Shown: positions 33,734-45,849 of the stretch, in pieces | Layout: each line of letters starts with the position of its first letter | Numbering within the stretch: the stretch's first letter is position 1 | Source: an uncultured Tateyamaria sp. | GTDB lineage: Bacteria > Pseudomonadota > Alphaproteobacteria > Rhodobacterales > Rhodobacteraceae | Direction: 5' to 3' | Assembly: GCF_947503385.1 (NCBI RefSeq) | Contig: NZ_CANNDO010000012.1 | Location: 1-47,981 of the forward strand | DNA length: 47,981 bases | Notes under the pieces: generated by a model | Databases searched by the model: none | What the model saw: only the letters and a program-made list of their open reading frames with translations | Told to the model about the DNA's origin: nothing | Made by a program: the position numbers and the translations under genes

Positions 33734-35707
33734 ATGAGTGACATGACCCCGTGGAATGACATCGTCAGAGCGGCCTGGGCCGAAGCGCAGGCCGGGCGGC
33801 AGACCGAAGCGGTCGAGAGCCTGATTGCCCGTGTCGGACCTTCGCCTGCGGACCCCGAACTGTCGGTGATCCTGCACATGTCGGCGGTGCATGGTCAGCA
33901 CGCGCGGGCCCTGCCGCTGGCCGAGGCCTATCTGACCCGGCAGGCCCCGGTCCGGGCAAACCGCCACTGCAATGTCTGGGCGCTGGAAATTCTGCGCAAG
34001 GCGGGCCGGTTCGAGGATTTTGTGGCCCACACGCTTGCCTTTGCGCCGGACCAGATTTCGATCCCGCTGTTCTATGTGATGCTGGCGGGGGCCCTGCATG
34101 ACGAGACCTTTCTGCGCACCTTCGAGACGGACCCGCGGCTGGAGACGCTGTTTGCCATGATGGTCGAGCAGGCCCATGCCAGCGGCCATCAGGTGCGCTC
34201 CGAATTCATCTTCAAGAACGCGTTCACCTTTACCTCCGCCCCGCAGCTTTACAGTGCGGTGTTCCCGATTCACCGGCGGCTGATGCTTGCCGTGGATGGC
34301 CAGTTGAGCGACAGCAAGAACGTGTTTCTGGCGCGCCTGCAGCTGGGGCTGGGCGAGGGGATCGACGGGGCCGCGCTGGTGCGCGCCCTTGTGGATGTGA
34401 CCCCGCAGGAACTGTGCGCGGTCTGGACCATCCGCAAGGAGCGCATGGCCGAACTGATGCGCCCGTTCTACATCGAGGGCAGTTTCAACACCGCCGCCCG
34501 CGATCTGGCCCCGCATGTGGTGCTGACCTTTGAAAAGATCTTTTCGGGGCTGCCCGACACCGCCTTGCGGCTGATTGTGCGCGACTGGGTCGATCACATC
34601 CCCCGCCGCTATGCGGACACGGCCCCCGCCGATCTGCCCACGGATGTGCTGGACCAGCTGGTGCTGATCCACCGCGGTCGCCGTCCCGATATCCACGACT
34701 GGTACATGGCCCGCCGCCCCGACGCCGAAGCGCTTGGCCATCTGCGGCTGTTCAATCCCGGCGTGACCTTCCCCGCCCCGGCGCTGTCGCTCACCCGCAA
34801 GCCGCGCGTGGGCGTCTGCATCTCGGGGCAATTGCGCGGCTACACGCAGGCGCATCCCACCGTGATGCGCCACCTTCTGGGGGATGTGGAGCCGGTGATT
34901 TTCGTGGACACGTGGCGCAAGATCGGGCGCAAGACACCGACGCCCGCACAGGCCTGGCGCATGTTCTCGGGTGCCTTTCTCAAGACCTATCAGTCGACCG
35001 CCGACGCCATGGGCTTTCAGGCGATGCAGGCGCGCTATCCGGCGCTGACGGCGCTGGACGATGCCAGCACTGTGGACGTGGAAACGCTGGCCGCCTTCTA
35101 TGGCTGCCCGCCCGACCATATCCGCATTGAGGACGACGAGACGGGCGTGTTCACCGGCTATTCCAACCCGCGCAAGATGTATCACAAGATCCGTGGCGCC
35201 CAAGCCATGCTGGAGGCGTCCGGCATCGAGGTCGATGCCGCCCTGCGCATCCGCCCGGACAAGAGCCTGGATGGCGTGACCCCCGCCTTTGACTGGCACC
35301 AGTTGATCGATGCCAGCCACAATGACCGGGTGTTTTTTGCCGATTTCCCGGCCCGCACGCACCCCACCTCGGGCTTTGTGATCGGGGATCAGGCAGGCAT
35401 CGCCACGATGGAGCTGATGCATATCTATACCCAGGCCGAGGACACCACGGTCGAGGCGGGCAAGCTGGGCTGGTCCGACTGGCCCGCCACCCCCCGCGCC
35501 CACGCCAACCTCAGCCATGCGCTGTGGATCAACAGCGTGCGCATCGACACGATGCCGGTGCGCTGGGGCAAGATGTTCGACCCAGAGGCGCTGACGGCGC
35601 AGGCCGTGCTTGGGCTGCTGGAACTGGACATGGCGGACCGCACACCGGATGTCACCGACGCCCAGTTGCTGGCCGCGGCGCAGGCCGACATCAAGAATGC
35701 CGGTTAG
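33734..35707 (+). CDS. Large ISGQLRGY-motif protein 1, putative glycosyl/phosphosugar transferase
   Basis: This 657-residue protein has no domain I can name with confidence. Residues 1-340 are mostly helical, with TPR-like spacing at the start (DIVRAAWAEAQAGRQTEAVE). From about residue 355 an alpha/beta domain begins with RVGVCISGQLRGY, followed by VIFVDTWRKIGRK, KMYHKIRGAQAML and LRIRPDKSL near 500. The combination of a GQLRGY start, a DTW motif and an R-x-R-x-D motif resembles GT-A-like transferases in capsule loci, but this is inference. No signal peptide or membrane helix is visible. It begins 13 bases after the SnoaL-like gene and overlaps the following paralog by 11 bases. Confidence 0.7.
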   Translation: MSDMTPWNDIVRAAWAEAQAGRQTEAVESLIARVGPSPADPELSVILHMSAVHGQHARALPLAEAYLTRQAPVRANRHCNVWALEILRKAGRFEDFVAHTLAFAPDQISIPLFYVMLAGALHDETFLRTFETDPRLETLFAMMVEQAHASGHQVRSEFIFKNAFTFTSAPQLYSAVFPIHRRLMLAVDGQLSDSKNVFLARLQLGLGEGIDGAALVRALVDVTPQELCAVWTIRKERMAELMRPFYIEGSFNTAARDLAPHVVLTFEKIFSGLPDTALRLIVRDWVDHIPRRYADTAPADLPTDVLDQLVLIHRGRRPDIHDWYMARRPDAEALGHLRLFNPGVTFPAPALSLTRKPRVGVCISGQLRGYTQAHPTVMRHLLGDVEPVIFVDTWRKIGRKTPTPAQAWRMFSGAFLKTYQSTADAMGFQAMQARYPALTALDDASTVDVETLAAFYGCPPDHIRIEDDETGVFTGYSNPRKMYHKIRGAQAMLEASGIEVDAALRIRPDKSLDGVTPAFDWHQLIDASHNDRVFFADFPARTHPTSGFVIGDQAGIATMELMHIYTQAEDTTVEAGKLGWSDWPATPRAHANLSHALWINSVRIDTMPVRWGKMFDPEALTAQAVLGLLELDMADRTPDVTDAQLLAAAQADIKNAG

Positions 35708-37772
35708 CCGGGCCCGCGCAACGCTGGCACGCATGGTGCGTGGCCTGCGCAAGCGAACAGGGGCCACGGTGCCAGAAACCGGGGACAACGGCGCGCCCGC
35801 CGCCTCCCACCTGCCCGGAGACGTGGTTCAGGCGGCTTGGCAGATGGCCGGGAACGGCCAGCAGGCCGAGGCGGTCCAGCACCTGCTGGACCATGCCGAT
35901 CAGCCGCCCGGAGATGCCCAGCTGGCCCCGATCTGCCACATCGCCGCCGTACACGGACAGCAGGCCCGCGTGGTCGATCTGGCCATGGCCTATCTCAAGC
36001 GGGTGCGGGACAGCGGGCAGGGCCACAAGCCGACCACGGTCTGGACCCTCGAGGTGTTGCGCCGGGCCAAGCATTTTGGCCCGTTCGCCGATGGCTGCCT
36101 GCACCTGCGGGGCCGCCAGATCAGCCACCCGAAATTCTACGCCCACCTCGCCGCCGCCCTGCACGATCAGGAATTCCTCAACCGGTTCCGGGACGACCCC
36201 CGGCTTGAGCGCCTGTTTGCCCTGTCGCTGGCCCAGACCCACGCGAGCGCACCGGGCGCACGGATGGAATTTGCGCATAAGAACGCGCTGCTCCATATTT
36301 CGGCCCGACATGCCTATGCGGCCCTGCTGCCCCTGCACCGGGCCCTGGCTCTGGCGGTGCAGGACGACCTGCCGCCCACCCGGAACGTGGTGCTGACGCG
36401 GCTGCAGTTGGGTCTGGGCGATGGCATCCCGTCGCAGGCCCTGCTGGACGCCATCAGCTCCGCCACCCCGGCGGAAATCTACGCGATCTGGACGCTGCAC
36501 GCATCGGACACCACCGACCTGATGCAACTGCTCTATATCGACGGCAGCTTTGACAGGGCGGTGGCAGCGTTCCCGCCACAGGTGATCCTGACGCTGGAAA
36601 AGATCTATCAGGGCCAGTCCAACACCGCGCTGCGTCTGATTGTGGACGCCTGGGTGGACACCATCCCTGACCGCTATGCCGACACCGCCCCCGCCGACCT
36701 GCCCTGCGAAGTGCTGGACCAACTGGTGCTGAGCCAGCGCAGTGTCAGACCCGCGTTGTATGACTGGTATCTTGCGCGCCGCCCCGAGGCGGACCGGCTC
36801 ACCGGGCTGTCGGTGCTCGCCCCCGTGGAGCGTCCACCCGCCCCTGCCCTGTCACTGGAGTGCCGCCCGCGGATCGGCGTCTGCATCTCGGGCCAGCTGC
36901 GCGGCTACACCCAGGCTTGGCCGCTGATCCGGCACCACCTGCTGCGCGATGTGGAACCGGTGATCTTTGTGGACACGTGGCGCAAGATCGGGCGCAAGGC
37001 CCCTACCCCTGCACAGGCTTGGCGCATGTTCGGGGGTTCGTTCCTCAAGACCTATCAGGACGTGGGCCACAGCATGGGCTTTCTTGCGTTGCAGGCCCGC
37101 TATCCACGGCTGACGGCACTGGATGATGCAAACTGTGTCACAGCCCACCAGCTGGCCGCATTCTATGACTGTCCCGAAGATCACGTGCGCATCGAGGATG
37201 ACGGAGCAGGCGCCTTTGCAGCCTTTTCCAACCCGCAGAAAATGTACCACAAGATCCGCGGTGCCCAGTCGATGCTGGACGCCTCCGGCATTGAGGTAGA
37301 CGCGGTGCTGCGCATCCGCCCCGACAAGGGGCTGGAGGCGCGCAACCAGACCTTTGACTGGCGCAACATGATCCATGCCAGCGCCACACAGAACACGTTC
37401 TTTGCCGATTTTCCGGCCCGGCCGCATCCGACCTTTGGCTTTGTCATCGGAGATCAGGCGGGGATCGCCACGCCCGCGCTGATGCGGATCTATGCCCGTG
37501 CGGCGGACACCACGGTCGAGGCGGGCACACTGGGCTGGATCGACTGGCCCGCGACCCCGCAGCCACACCTGAACCTCAGCCACGCGCTGTGGATCAACGG
37601 GGTGCGCATCGACAACATGCCGGTGCGCTGGAGCCGGATGTACGACCCCGAGGCGCTGACACCCGCTGCCGTGCTGGCGCTGCTGGAACACGACCTCGAG
37701 GGGCGGGCTTTTGATTCCAGCGACACACGGCTGCTGGCCGCCGCACGGGCAGATGTGGAAAACGCCGGGTGA
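35697..37772 (+). CDS. Large ISGQLRGY-motif protein 2, paralog of the preceding gene
   Basis: The 691-residue protein is a clear paralog of its upstream neighbour along the whole length. The match is strongest in the C-terminal domain: RIGVCISGQLRGY near residue 392, FVDTWRKIGRK, MYHKIRGAQSML and LRIRPDKGL are nearly the same in both. The N-terminal helical half has diverged more. I chose ATG at 35697, overlapping the upstream stop by 11 bases; ATG at 35733 is an alternative. Retention of two intact copies suggests distinct acceptors or linkages, or a heterodimer. It converges on the sulfotransferase at 37786 with 13 bases between the stops. Confidence 0.68.
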   Translation: MPVSRARATLARMVRGLRKRTGATVPETGDNGAPAASHLPGDVVQAAWQMAGNGQQAEAVQHLLDHADQPPGDAQLAPICHIAAVHGQQARVVDLAMAYLKRVRDSGQGHKPTTVWTLEVLRRAKHFGPFADGCLHLRGRQISHPKFYAHLAAALHDQEFLNRFRDDPRLERLFALSLAQTHASAPGARMEFAHKNALLHISARHAYAALLPLHRALALAVQDDLPPTRNVVLTRLQLGLGDGIPSQALLDAISSATPAEIYAIWTLHASDTTDLMQLLYIDGSFDRAVAAFPPQVILTLEKIYQGQSNTALRLIVDAWVDTIPDRYADTAPADLPCEVLDQLVLSQRSVRPALYDWYLARRPEADRLTGLSVLAPVERPPAPALSLECRPRIGVCISGQLRGYTQAWPLIRHHLLRDVEPVIFVDTWRKIGRKAPTPAQAWRMFGGSFLKTYQDVGHSMGFLALQARYPRLTALDDANCVTAHQLAAFYDCPEDHVRIEDDGAGAFAAFSNPQKMYHKIRGAQSMLDASGIEVDAVLRIRPDKGLEARNQTFDWRNMIHASATQNTFFADFPARPHPTFGFVIGDQAGIATPALMRIYARAADTTVEAGTLGWIDWPATPQPHLNLSHALWINGVRIDNMPVRWSRMYDPEALTPAAVLALLEHDLEGRAFDSSDTRLLAAARADVENAG

Positions 37773-37785
37773 CGCTGGGCGGCGC

Positions 37786-38673
37786 TCAGGCGTGTGGCCA
37801 GATCCGCGATATGAACGCAGTGCCAAAGCGCGCCGCACAGGCGCGGTAGGTCGCGTCGTAATAGCGTCGTACCGTCGCGATCTTGTCCGCCGCAATGGCG
37901 CCGCCATCGGGGGATGCATTGGCCATATGCGAGAAATCCGCCGGATGGTGCGACAGGCCCAGAAACGCCAGCAACTCCGACAGACTCTCGTCGGTAAAGA
38001 ACGTCTCGTAGAACCCCAGATAGACCTGATCGGGGTCAAAGGCCGTATCGATCGCCTCCAGGATCGTCTCGTAGCGCGTACGCCCCTCGACCCAGTCCGC
38101 TCTGGCCTGATTGTCGAACCGTTCGGCAGCGGGAAAGGGGACCTGCTTGCCCGCGTTGCGGCGGTTGCGGTCGGCCATGCGCAGCGCGGAATAGATCCGC
38201 TCCAGCGGATCGCGCATCAGGAACACTACCTTGAGGTCATAGCCCGCCGTCTCAATCATCTTGCGCGCCCGGATCATCTGGTCAGCCGACAACATGCAGT
38301 ATTCCGGAGTGATATCCCCGGTCAGCCGCGCCCCGGGCCGGGCCGCCAGAAGACGCCCGAAGGGGCGCAGGTAACAGGACAGGTCGATCTCGCCGCCGAT
38401 ATTGTCCATCAGCGCCAGCAGGCGGGCCTGCGCCTCGGCATCAGGCGCGCCGCCTTCCGCCTCTGCGCGCTTGGCGGCCTGCAAGGCCTCGATCAGCGCG
38501 TCCGCCTTGGCCGGGAAACGACCCGACAGGCCCGCGCCGGACAAGGCCGCCTGCAGCACTGCATGTTCCTTGATCAGGCCCATCGCGCAGTCGGGATGGC
38601 CGCGCAGATACTGGTACAGCCAGGTTGTTCCGGCCTTTTGCGCGCCAACACCCAAAAGGAATGTCTGTGTCAT
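37786..38673 (-). CDS. Sulfotransferase-family protein
   Basis: This 295-residue protein has a classical 5'-phosphosulfate loop GAQKAGTTWLYQYL at residues 10-23 and a 3'-phosphate site FLMRDPLERIYSALRMA near residue 155. Between them lies GDITPEYCML, common in bacterial carbohydrate sulfotransferases. No signal peptide is seen. It is separated from the serralysin gene by 114 bp on the same strand; no clear promoter was recognised there. A short GC-rich inverted repeat at about 38760-38780 lies just after the serralysin stop. Acceptor is unknown. Confidence 0.88.
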   Translation of the reverse strand: MTQTFLLGVGAQKAGTTWLYQYLRGHPDCAMGLIKEHAVLQAALSGAGLSGRFPAKADALIEALQAAKRAEAEGGAPDAEAQARLLALMDNIGGEIDLSCYLRPFGRLLAARPGARLTGDITPEYCMLSADQMIRARKMIETAGYDLKVVFLMRDPLERIYSALRMADRNRRNAGKQVPFPAAERFDNQARADWVEGRTRYETILEAIDTAFDPDQVYLGFYETFFTDESLSELLAFLGLSHHPADFSHMANASPDGGAIAADKIATVRRYYDATYRACAARFGTAFISRIWPHA

Positions 38674-38787
38674 CCGTGGCCTGCCACTTGCTCTGTCTCG
38701 ACAGCGCCGGGGATAGCGCAGCCGCCGCCCCGGGGCCAGCCTTGGAATGGCCCCCGTCCAGCCCGCCGCCGGCAGGCGGGTTTCGCA

Positions 38788-42933
<4,146 letters not shown>

Positions 42934-43003
42934 GCCGGGGCACCCTTGGCGGATCGGCCCTCCGGGGGGGATTTTTTCGGGACAGAGACGGGGGGCCGTT
43001 GCG

Positions 43004-43999
43004 TCAGGGTTTGGGCCGCGTTTTGACCCAGCCCAGAAACGCCTTGTCGGGCGAGGTCAGGCGCTGTTTGCCCGTTTCGGCCCAGAAGGCGCGCCAGTCG
43101 GCCTCCAGCGCATAGACGTCCCAACCGGGTGCCAGCCCCCGCGCCGCCTCCAGCGCGTCGGCACTGGGGCGCGGCGCGTCCACCTCGATCACCGTGCGGC
43201 GGCGCACCACCAGCATGTCACCGGGGGCTTCTTCCAGATCGTAATCGGGCAGATGGTTGGCCGCGATCATCGCCCGCAGGGCCGCGCGGAACACGCGCAC
43301 GGGTGCGGCGGAGCCCGCCTTTTTGTGCAGGGTCGCCACTGACACCTTCCACGCCGGCTGCCGCCCGCAATGTTTTCTGCTGAGCTCATAGACCCGCCGC
43401 TCCAGCGGTTTGCGCAGCCGGAAATAATCGCGGGAAAGCGTGAGGACAGCGCGCGCCTCCACCGCGCGAAACAGCCATTCCGACAGCATCACGGACACCG
43501 ACACCATGCGCCCGCCCTTGGACCGCCGCTGGATCTCCCACGATTCAATCAGGCCAAAGCCGCTGGTCGTCTCGATGCCACCGGTCGCCATATTGGTGGT
43601 GATGCGCGTGCCCGCCAGCCGCTCGAACCCCTCGCGCAGGCGCGCATAGCTGTCGCCGCCCGTATCGCGGTTGGTGGCCACCAGCAGATCATGCGCCTTG
43701 AGCGTGACCCGCCGCGACACGGTGCGGCCTGCATTGAGCGCCGCCACCAACTGGCTGATGCAATAGATCAGGATGTCCTTGTCGTGGATCGTCGCCCGCC
43801 CCCGGACGCTTGGTGTCACGGTGATTTGGGTGCCGTTATGCGAATAGCTCAGCACCCGGCGATCCGGCCGGGTCGAGAGCGAGAATATGGGATGTTCCAT
43901 CGTCCCCAGATCATCCTTGGGCGCGGCCCCAAAGATATCACAGACGAAGAAATCGCCCATCGGATGGCGGTCGGGCAAGAGCCCTGCCGTGTCTGTCAT
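43004..43999 (-). CDS. repA: Plasmid replication initiator RepA
   Basis: RepA-type initiators of alphaproteobacterial plasmids bind iterons at the origin and recruit the host DnaA and helicase. The 331-residue protein has the family start MGDFFVCDIFGAAPKDD and MEHPIFSL. Two winged-helix regions follow, around ILIYCISQLV and YFRLRKPLERRVYELSRKHC. ATG at 43999 is preceded by GAGCAGG; a GTG 16 codons upstream (44047) would extend it. It is divergent from parAB, the usual layout of RepA plasmids in Rhodobacterales. Which RepA compatibility class it belongs to needs a tree. Confidence 0.93.
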   Translation of the reverse strand: MTDTAGLLPDRHPMGDFFVCDIFGAAPKDDLGTMEHPIFSLSTRPDRRVLSYSHNGTQITVTPSVRGRATIHDKDILIYCISQLVAALNAGRTVSRRVTLKAHDLLVATNRDTGGDSYARLREGFERLAGTRITTNMATGGIETTSGFGLIESWEIQRRSKGGRMVSVSVMLSEWLFRAVEARAVLTLSRDYFRLRKPLERRVYELSRKHCGRQPAWKVSVATLHKKAGSAAPVRVFRAALRAMIAANHLPDYDLEEAPGDMLVVRRRTVIEVDAPRPSADALEAARGLAPGWDVYALEADWRAFWAETGKQRLTSPDKAFLGWVKTRPKP

Positions 44000-44058
44000 T
44001 ATGCCTGCTCGTTCTTGTCCCCGATTCTTTCGGGGTTTCAGTGACACTCAGCCTAGAG

Positions 44059-44067
44059 TTATCCACA
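44059..44067 (+). promoter_or_regulatory. DnaA box
   Basis: TTATCCACA is a perfect match to the consensus DnaA binding site. It lies 24 bp before the first iteron, between repA and the AT-rich stretch. Confidence 0.85.
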
Positions 44068-44090
44068 GGCCCGGTCCAGCACAGTGACGG

Positions 44091-44147
44091 CGGATCAGAG
44101 TCGCCTGAGCGGCGGTTCAGAGTCGGTGTTTCGGAGGATCAGAGTCG
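44091..44147 (+). repeat. Three iterons at 22-bp spacing
   Basis: CGGATCAGAGTCG (44091-44103), CGGTTCAGAGTCG (44113-44125) and AGGATCAGAGTCG (44135-44147) are direct repeats with exactly 22 bp between starts, two helical turns. The invariant core is TCAGAGTCG. Their position next to a DnaA box and repA marks them as RepA binding sites. Confidence 0.9.
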
Positions 44148-44152
44148 TCTGT

Positions 44153-44172
44153 CTGCAAAAGAGTGCAAAAAA
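44153..44172 (+). promoter_or_regulatory. Paired 10-bp direct repeat (nTGCAAAAnA) in the origin
   Basis: CTGCAAAAGA followed directly by GTGCAAAAAA matches the pair at 41662-41681 upstream of glf. It follows the third iteron by 5 bp at the edge of the AT-rich region, so it may be part of the unwinding element or a regulator site. Confidence 0.4.
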
Positions 44173-44418
44173 CCTTTTATTTCTCAGTGTGTTAGATGAA
44201 GCCCACAGATTGCGTAACGTATAAATAACAAAAATTAACTCAGCAGGATTTTGGACAGGTGCAATCCGAACACCCGGAAAAACACGCGCAGAACACAGGC
44301 AAGCCATTGATTTACTTAGAAAAGAGTGTGTGTGTAATCTCTTTCCTTCCATGTGCGCACTTTTATGGTAGTCTGGGAAAAACCGCGCACATCAAAGTGC
44401 CAAGAGCAGAGCAGCCCC

Positions 44419-45813
44419 ATGCCCCCCAAGGCCACTTCACCCGATCTTCCCCCCTATTTCAACATCGATCCAGAGGCGGCGATGGCGCAGCTGGGCGCGC
44501 CCACCACCACGCAGGCCTTTGCCGAGATCGCGCAGGCCTGTGCGGGCGGGCGCGATGATCTGGCGAGCCGTGGCATGGAACAGGGCACCGCCCGGACCCT
44601 GCGCCGCTTTTCCACATGGGAGATCACCCGCTACCTGATCCCGGTGGCAACGGGCCATTTCCGCCGCGTGCTGAAACAGAACCCCGACCTGCCGCAAGGC
44701 ACCTCCGAGACCGAAGGCGGCGCCAAATGGTTCACCTTTGACGAGGTGCTGCGGCTCAAGGCGCATTTCGGGCAGGAGGGATCGAAGGCCAAGGAATACC
44801 TGCCCTACCGCCCCGAGGGCCTGCCCGCAAAAATGGTGGCTGTCGCGAATTTCAAGGGCGGCGTGGGCAAGACCAGCACAGCGGCGCATCTGGCGATGTC
44901 CGCCGCTCTGGATGGCTACAAGGTGCTGGTGATTGATCTGGACAGCCAAGGCTCCATGACGTCGATCTTTGGCGGGCAGGTGACCGATGAATGGCAGACC
45001 GTCTTTCCGCTGATGGCACGCCACTATGCCCGGCACCTGCGCCGCGAAAACCAGCGCCGCCTTGACCGGGGTGAGGCCCCTGCCCCGCTGGATGACACGC
45101 TGACCGATGCGCTGGATGTGACGGCGCAGGACCTTATCCAAGCCACCCACTGGCCCAATATCGACCTGATCGGTGCGCAGCTGAACCTCTACTGGGCCGA
45201 GTTTCAGATCCCGGTCTGGCGCATGTCCGGGCGCGGCTGGAAACTGTGGGACGCGCTGACCGAAACGCTACAGGCCGACGGCGTGCTCGACGCCTATGAC
45301 ATCGTGTTTCTCGACACGCCGCCCGCCCTTGGCTACCTCACCATCAACGGGCTGTCGGCCGCCGATATCCTGCTGGTGCCGCTTGGGGCGTCCTTTCTGG
45401 AATTTGACAGCACGGGCCGGTTCTTTGACATGTTGCACGCCACGTTCGGCTCCATCGAAGAGGCCGAGAATATTGCCGCCCGCGCGCTGGGGCGTGCGGG
45501 ATTGCAGTTCGAATGGGACGCGGTGCGCGCGGTGATCACCCGCTATGACGGGACCCAGCAGGCCGAGCTTGGCGCGCTCATGCAGGCCTATTTAGGGTCT
45601 GTTTTGTCGCCGCACCGGCAGGATTTCACCGCCCTGATCGGACAGGCCGGCGAGCAGGTGCAGGGCATCTACGAGGCCGATTACCGCGACTTTAACCGCG
45701 AGACCTATGTGCGGGGGCGCGAGACGTTCGACGCCACCTATGCCGCGTTCAAACAGCTTCTGGTCGGTGCATGGGCGCGCGACGCAACGCACGCTCTGGA
45801 AAAGGCGAGTTAA
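44419..45813 (+). CDS. parA: Plasmid partition ATPase ParA (type Ia)
   Basis: ParA is the Walker-type ATPase that positions plasmid copies along the nucleoid with ParB. The 464-residue protein has the deviant Walker A FKGGVGKTS near residues 143-151, VLVIDLDSQGSMT (Walker A' Asp) and IVFLDTPPALGYLTI. About 135 residues precede the ATPase domain and include a helix-turn-helix-like part (STWEITRYLIP to WFTFDEVLRLK), as in type Ia ParA/SopA proteins that repress their own operon. I chose ATG at 44419; a GTG at 44353 would add 22 residues but lies in a palindromic promoter-like stretch. parB follows after 36 bp. Confidence 0.95.
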   Translation: MPPKATSPDLPPYFNIDPEAAMAQLGAPTTTQAFAEIAQACAGGRDDLASRGMEQGTARTLRRFSTWEITRYLIPVATGHFRRVLKQNPDLPQGTSETEGGAKWFTFDEVLRLKAHFGQEGSKAKEYLPYRPEGLPAKMVAVANFKGGVGKTSTAAHLAMSAALDGYKVLVIDLDSQGSMTSIFGGQVTDEWQTVFPLMARHYARHLRRENQRRLDRGEAPAPLDDTLTDALDVTAQDLIQATHWPNIDLIGAQLNLYWAEFQIPVWRMSGRGWKLWDALTETLQADGVLDAYDIVFLDTPPALGYLTINGLSAADILLVPLGASFLEFDSTGRFFDMLHATFGSIEEAENIAARALGRAGLQFEWDAVRAVITRYDGTQQAELGALMQAYLGSVLSPHRQDFTALIGQAGEQVQGIYEADYRDFNRETYVRGRETFDATYAAFKQLLVGAWARDATHALEKAS

Positions 45814-45849
45814 CCCGTTTCGCGCAGAGCGGCGCAAAAGGAGAGACCC

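Larger units (their letters stand above)
44000..44418. other. Origin of replication region (oriV) between repA and parA
   Basis: This 419-bp intergenic stretch is much more AT-rich than the rest of the plasmid from about 44150 to 44345. It holds a perfect DnaA box, three 22-bp-spaced iterons, a pair of 10-bp repeats, and a TG run at about 44327. It also holds the 8-bp palindrome GTGCGCAC at 44353, possibly a ParA operator. It must include the promoters of repA and parA. No gene is supported inside it. Confidence 0.85.

Noticed and set aside
38758..38785. Inverted repeat CCCGCC...GGCGGG after the serralysin stop as its terminator
   Set aside because: The T-run follows it only on the plus strand, the wrong direction for the minus-strand serralysin gene.
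42934..43003. Rho-independent terminator between glf and repA
   Set aside because: There is a run of six T, but the preceding GC-rich hairpin has only about three paired bases around TCCG; too weak to call.
45817..45838. Third parS copy between parA and parB (GTTTCGCGCAGAGCGGCGCA)
   Set aside because: Only the left arm matches; the right arm is not GAAAC, so it is at best a degenerate half-site.
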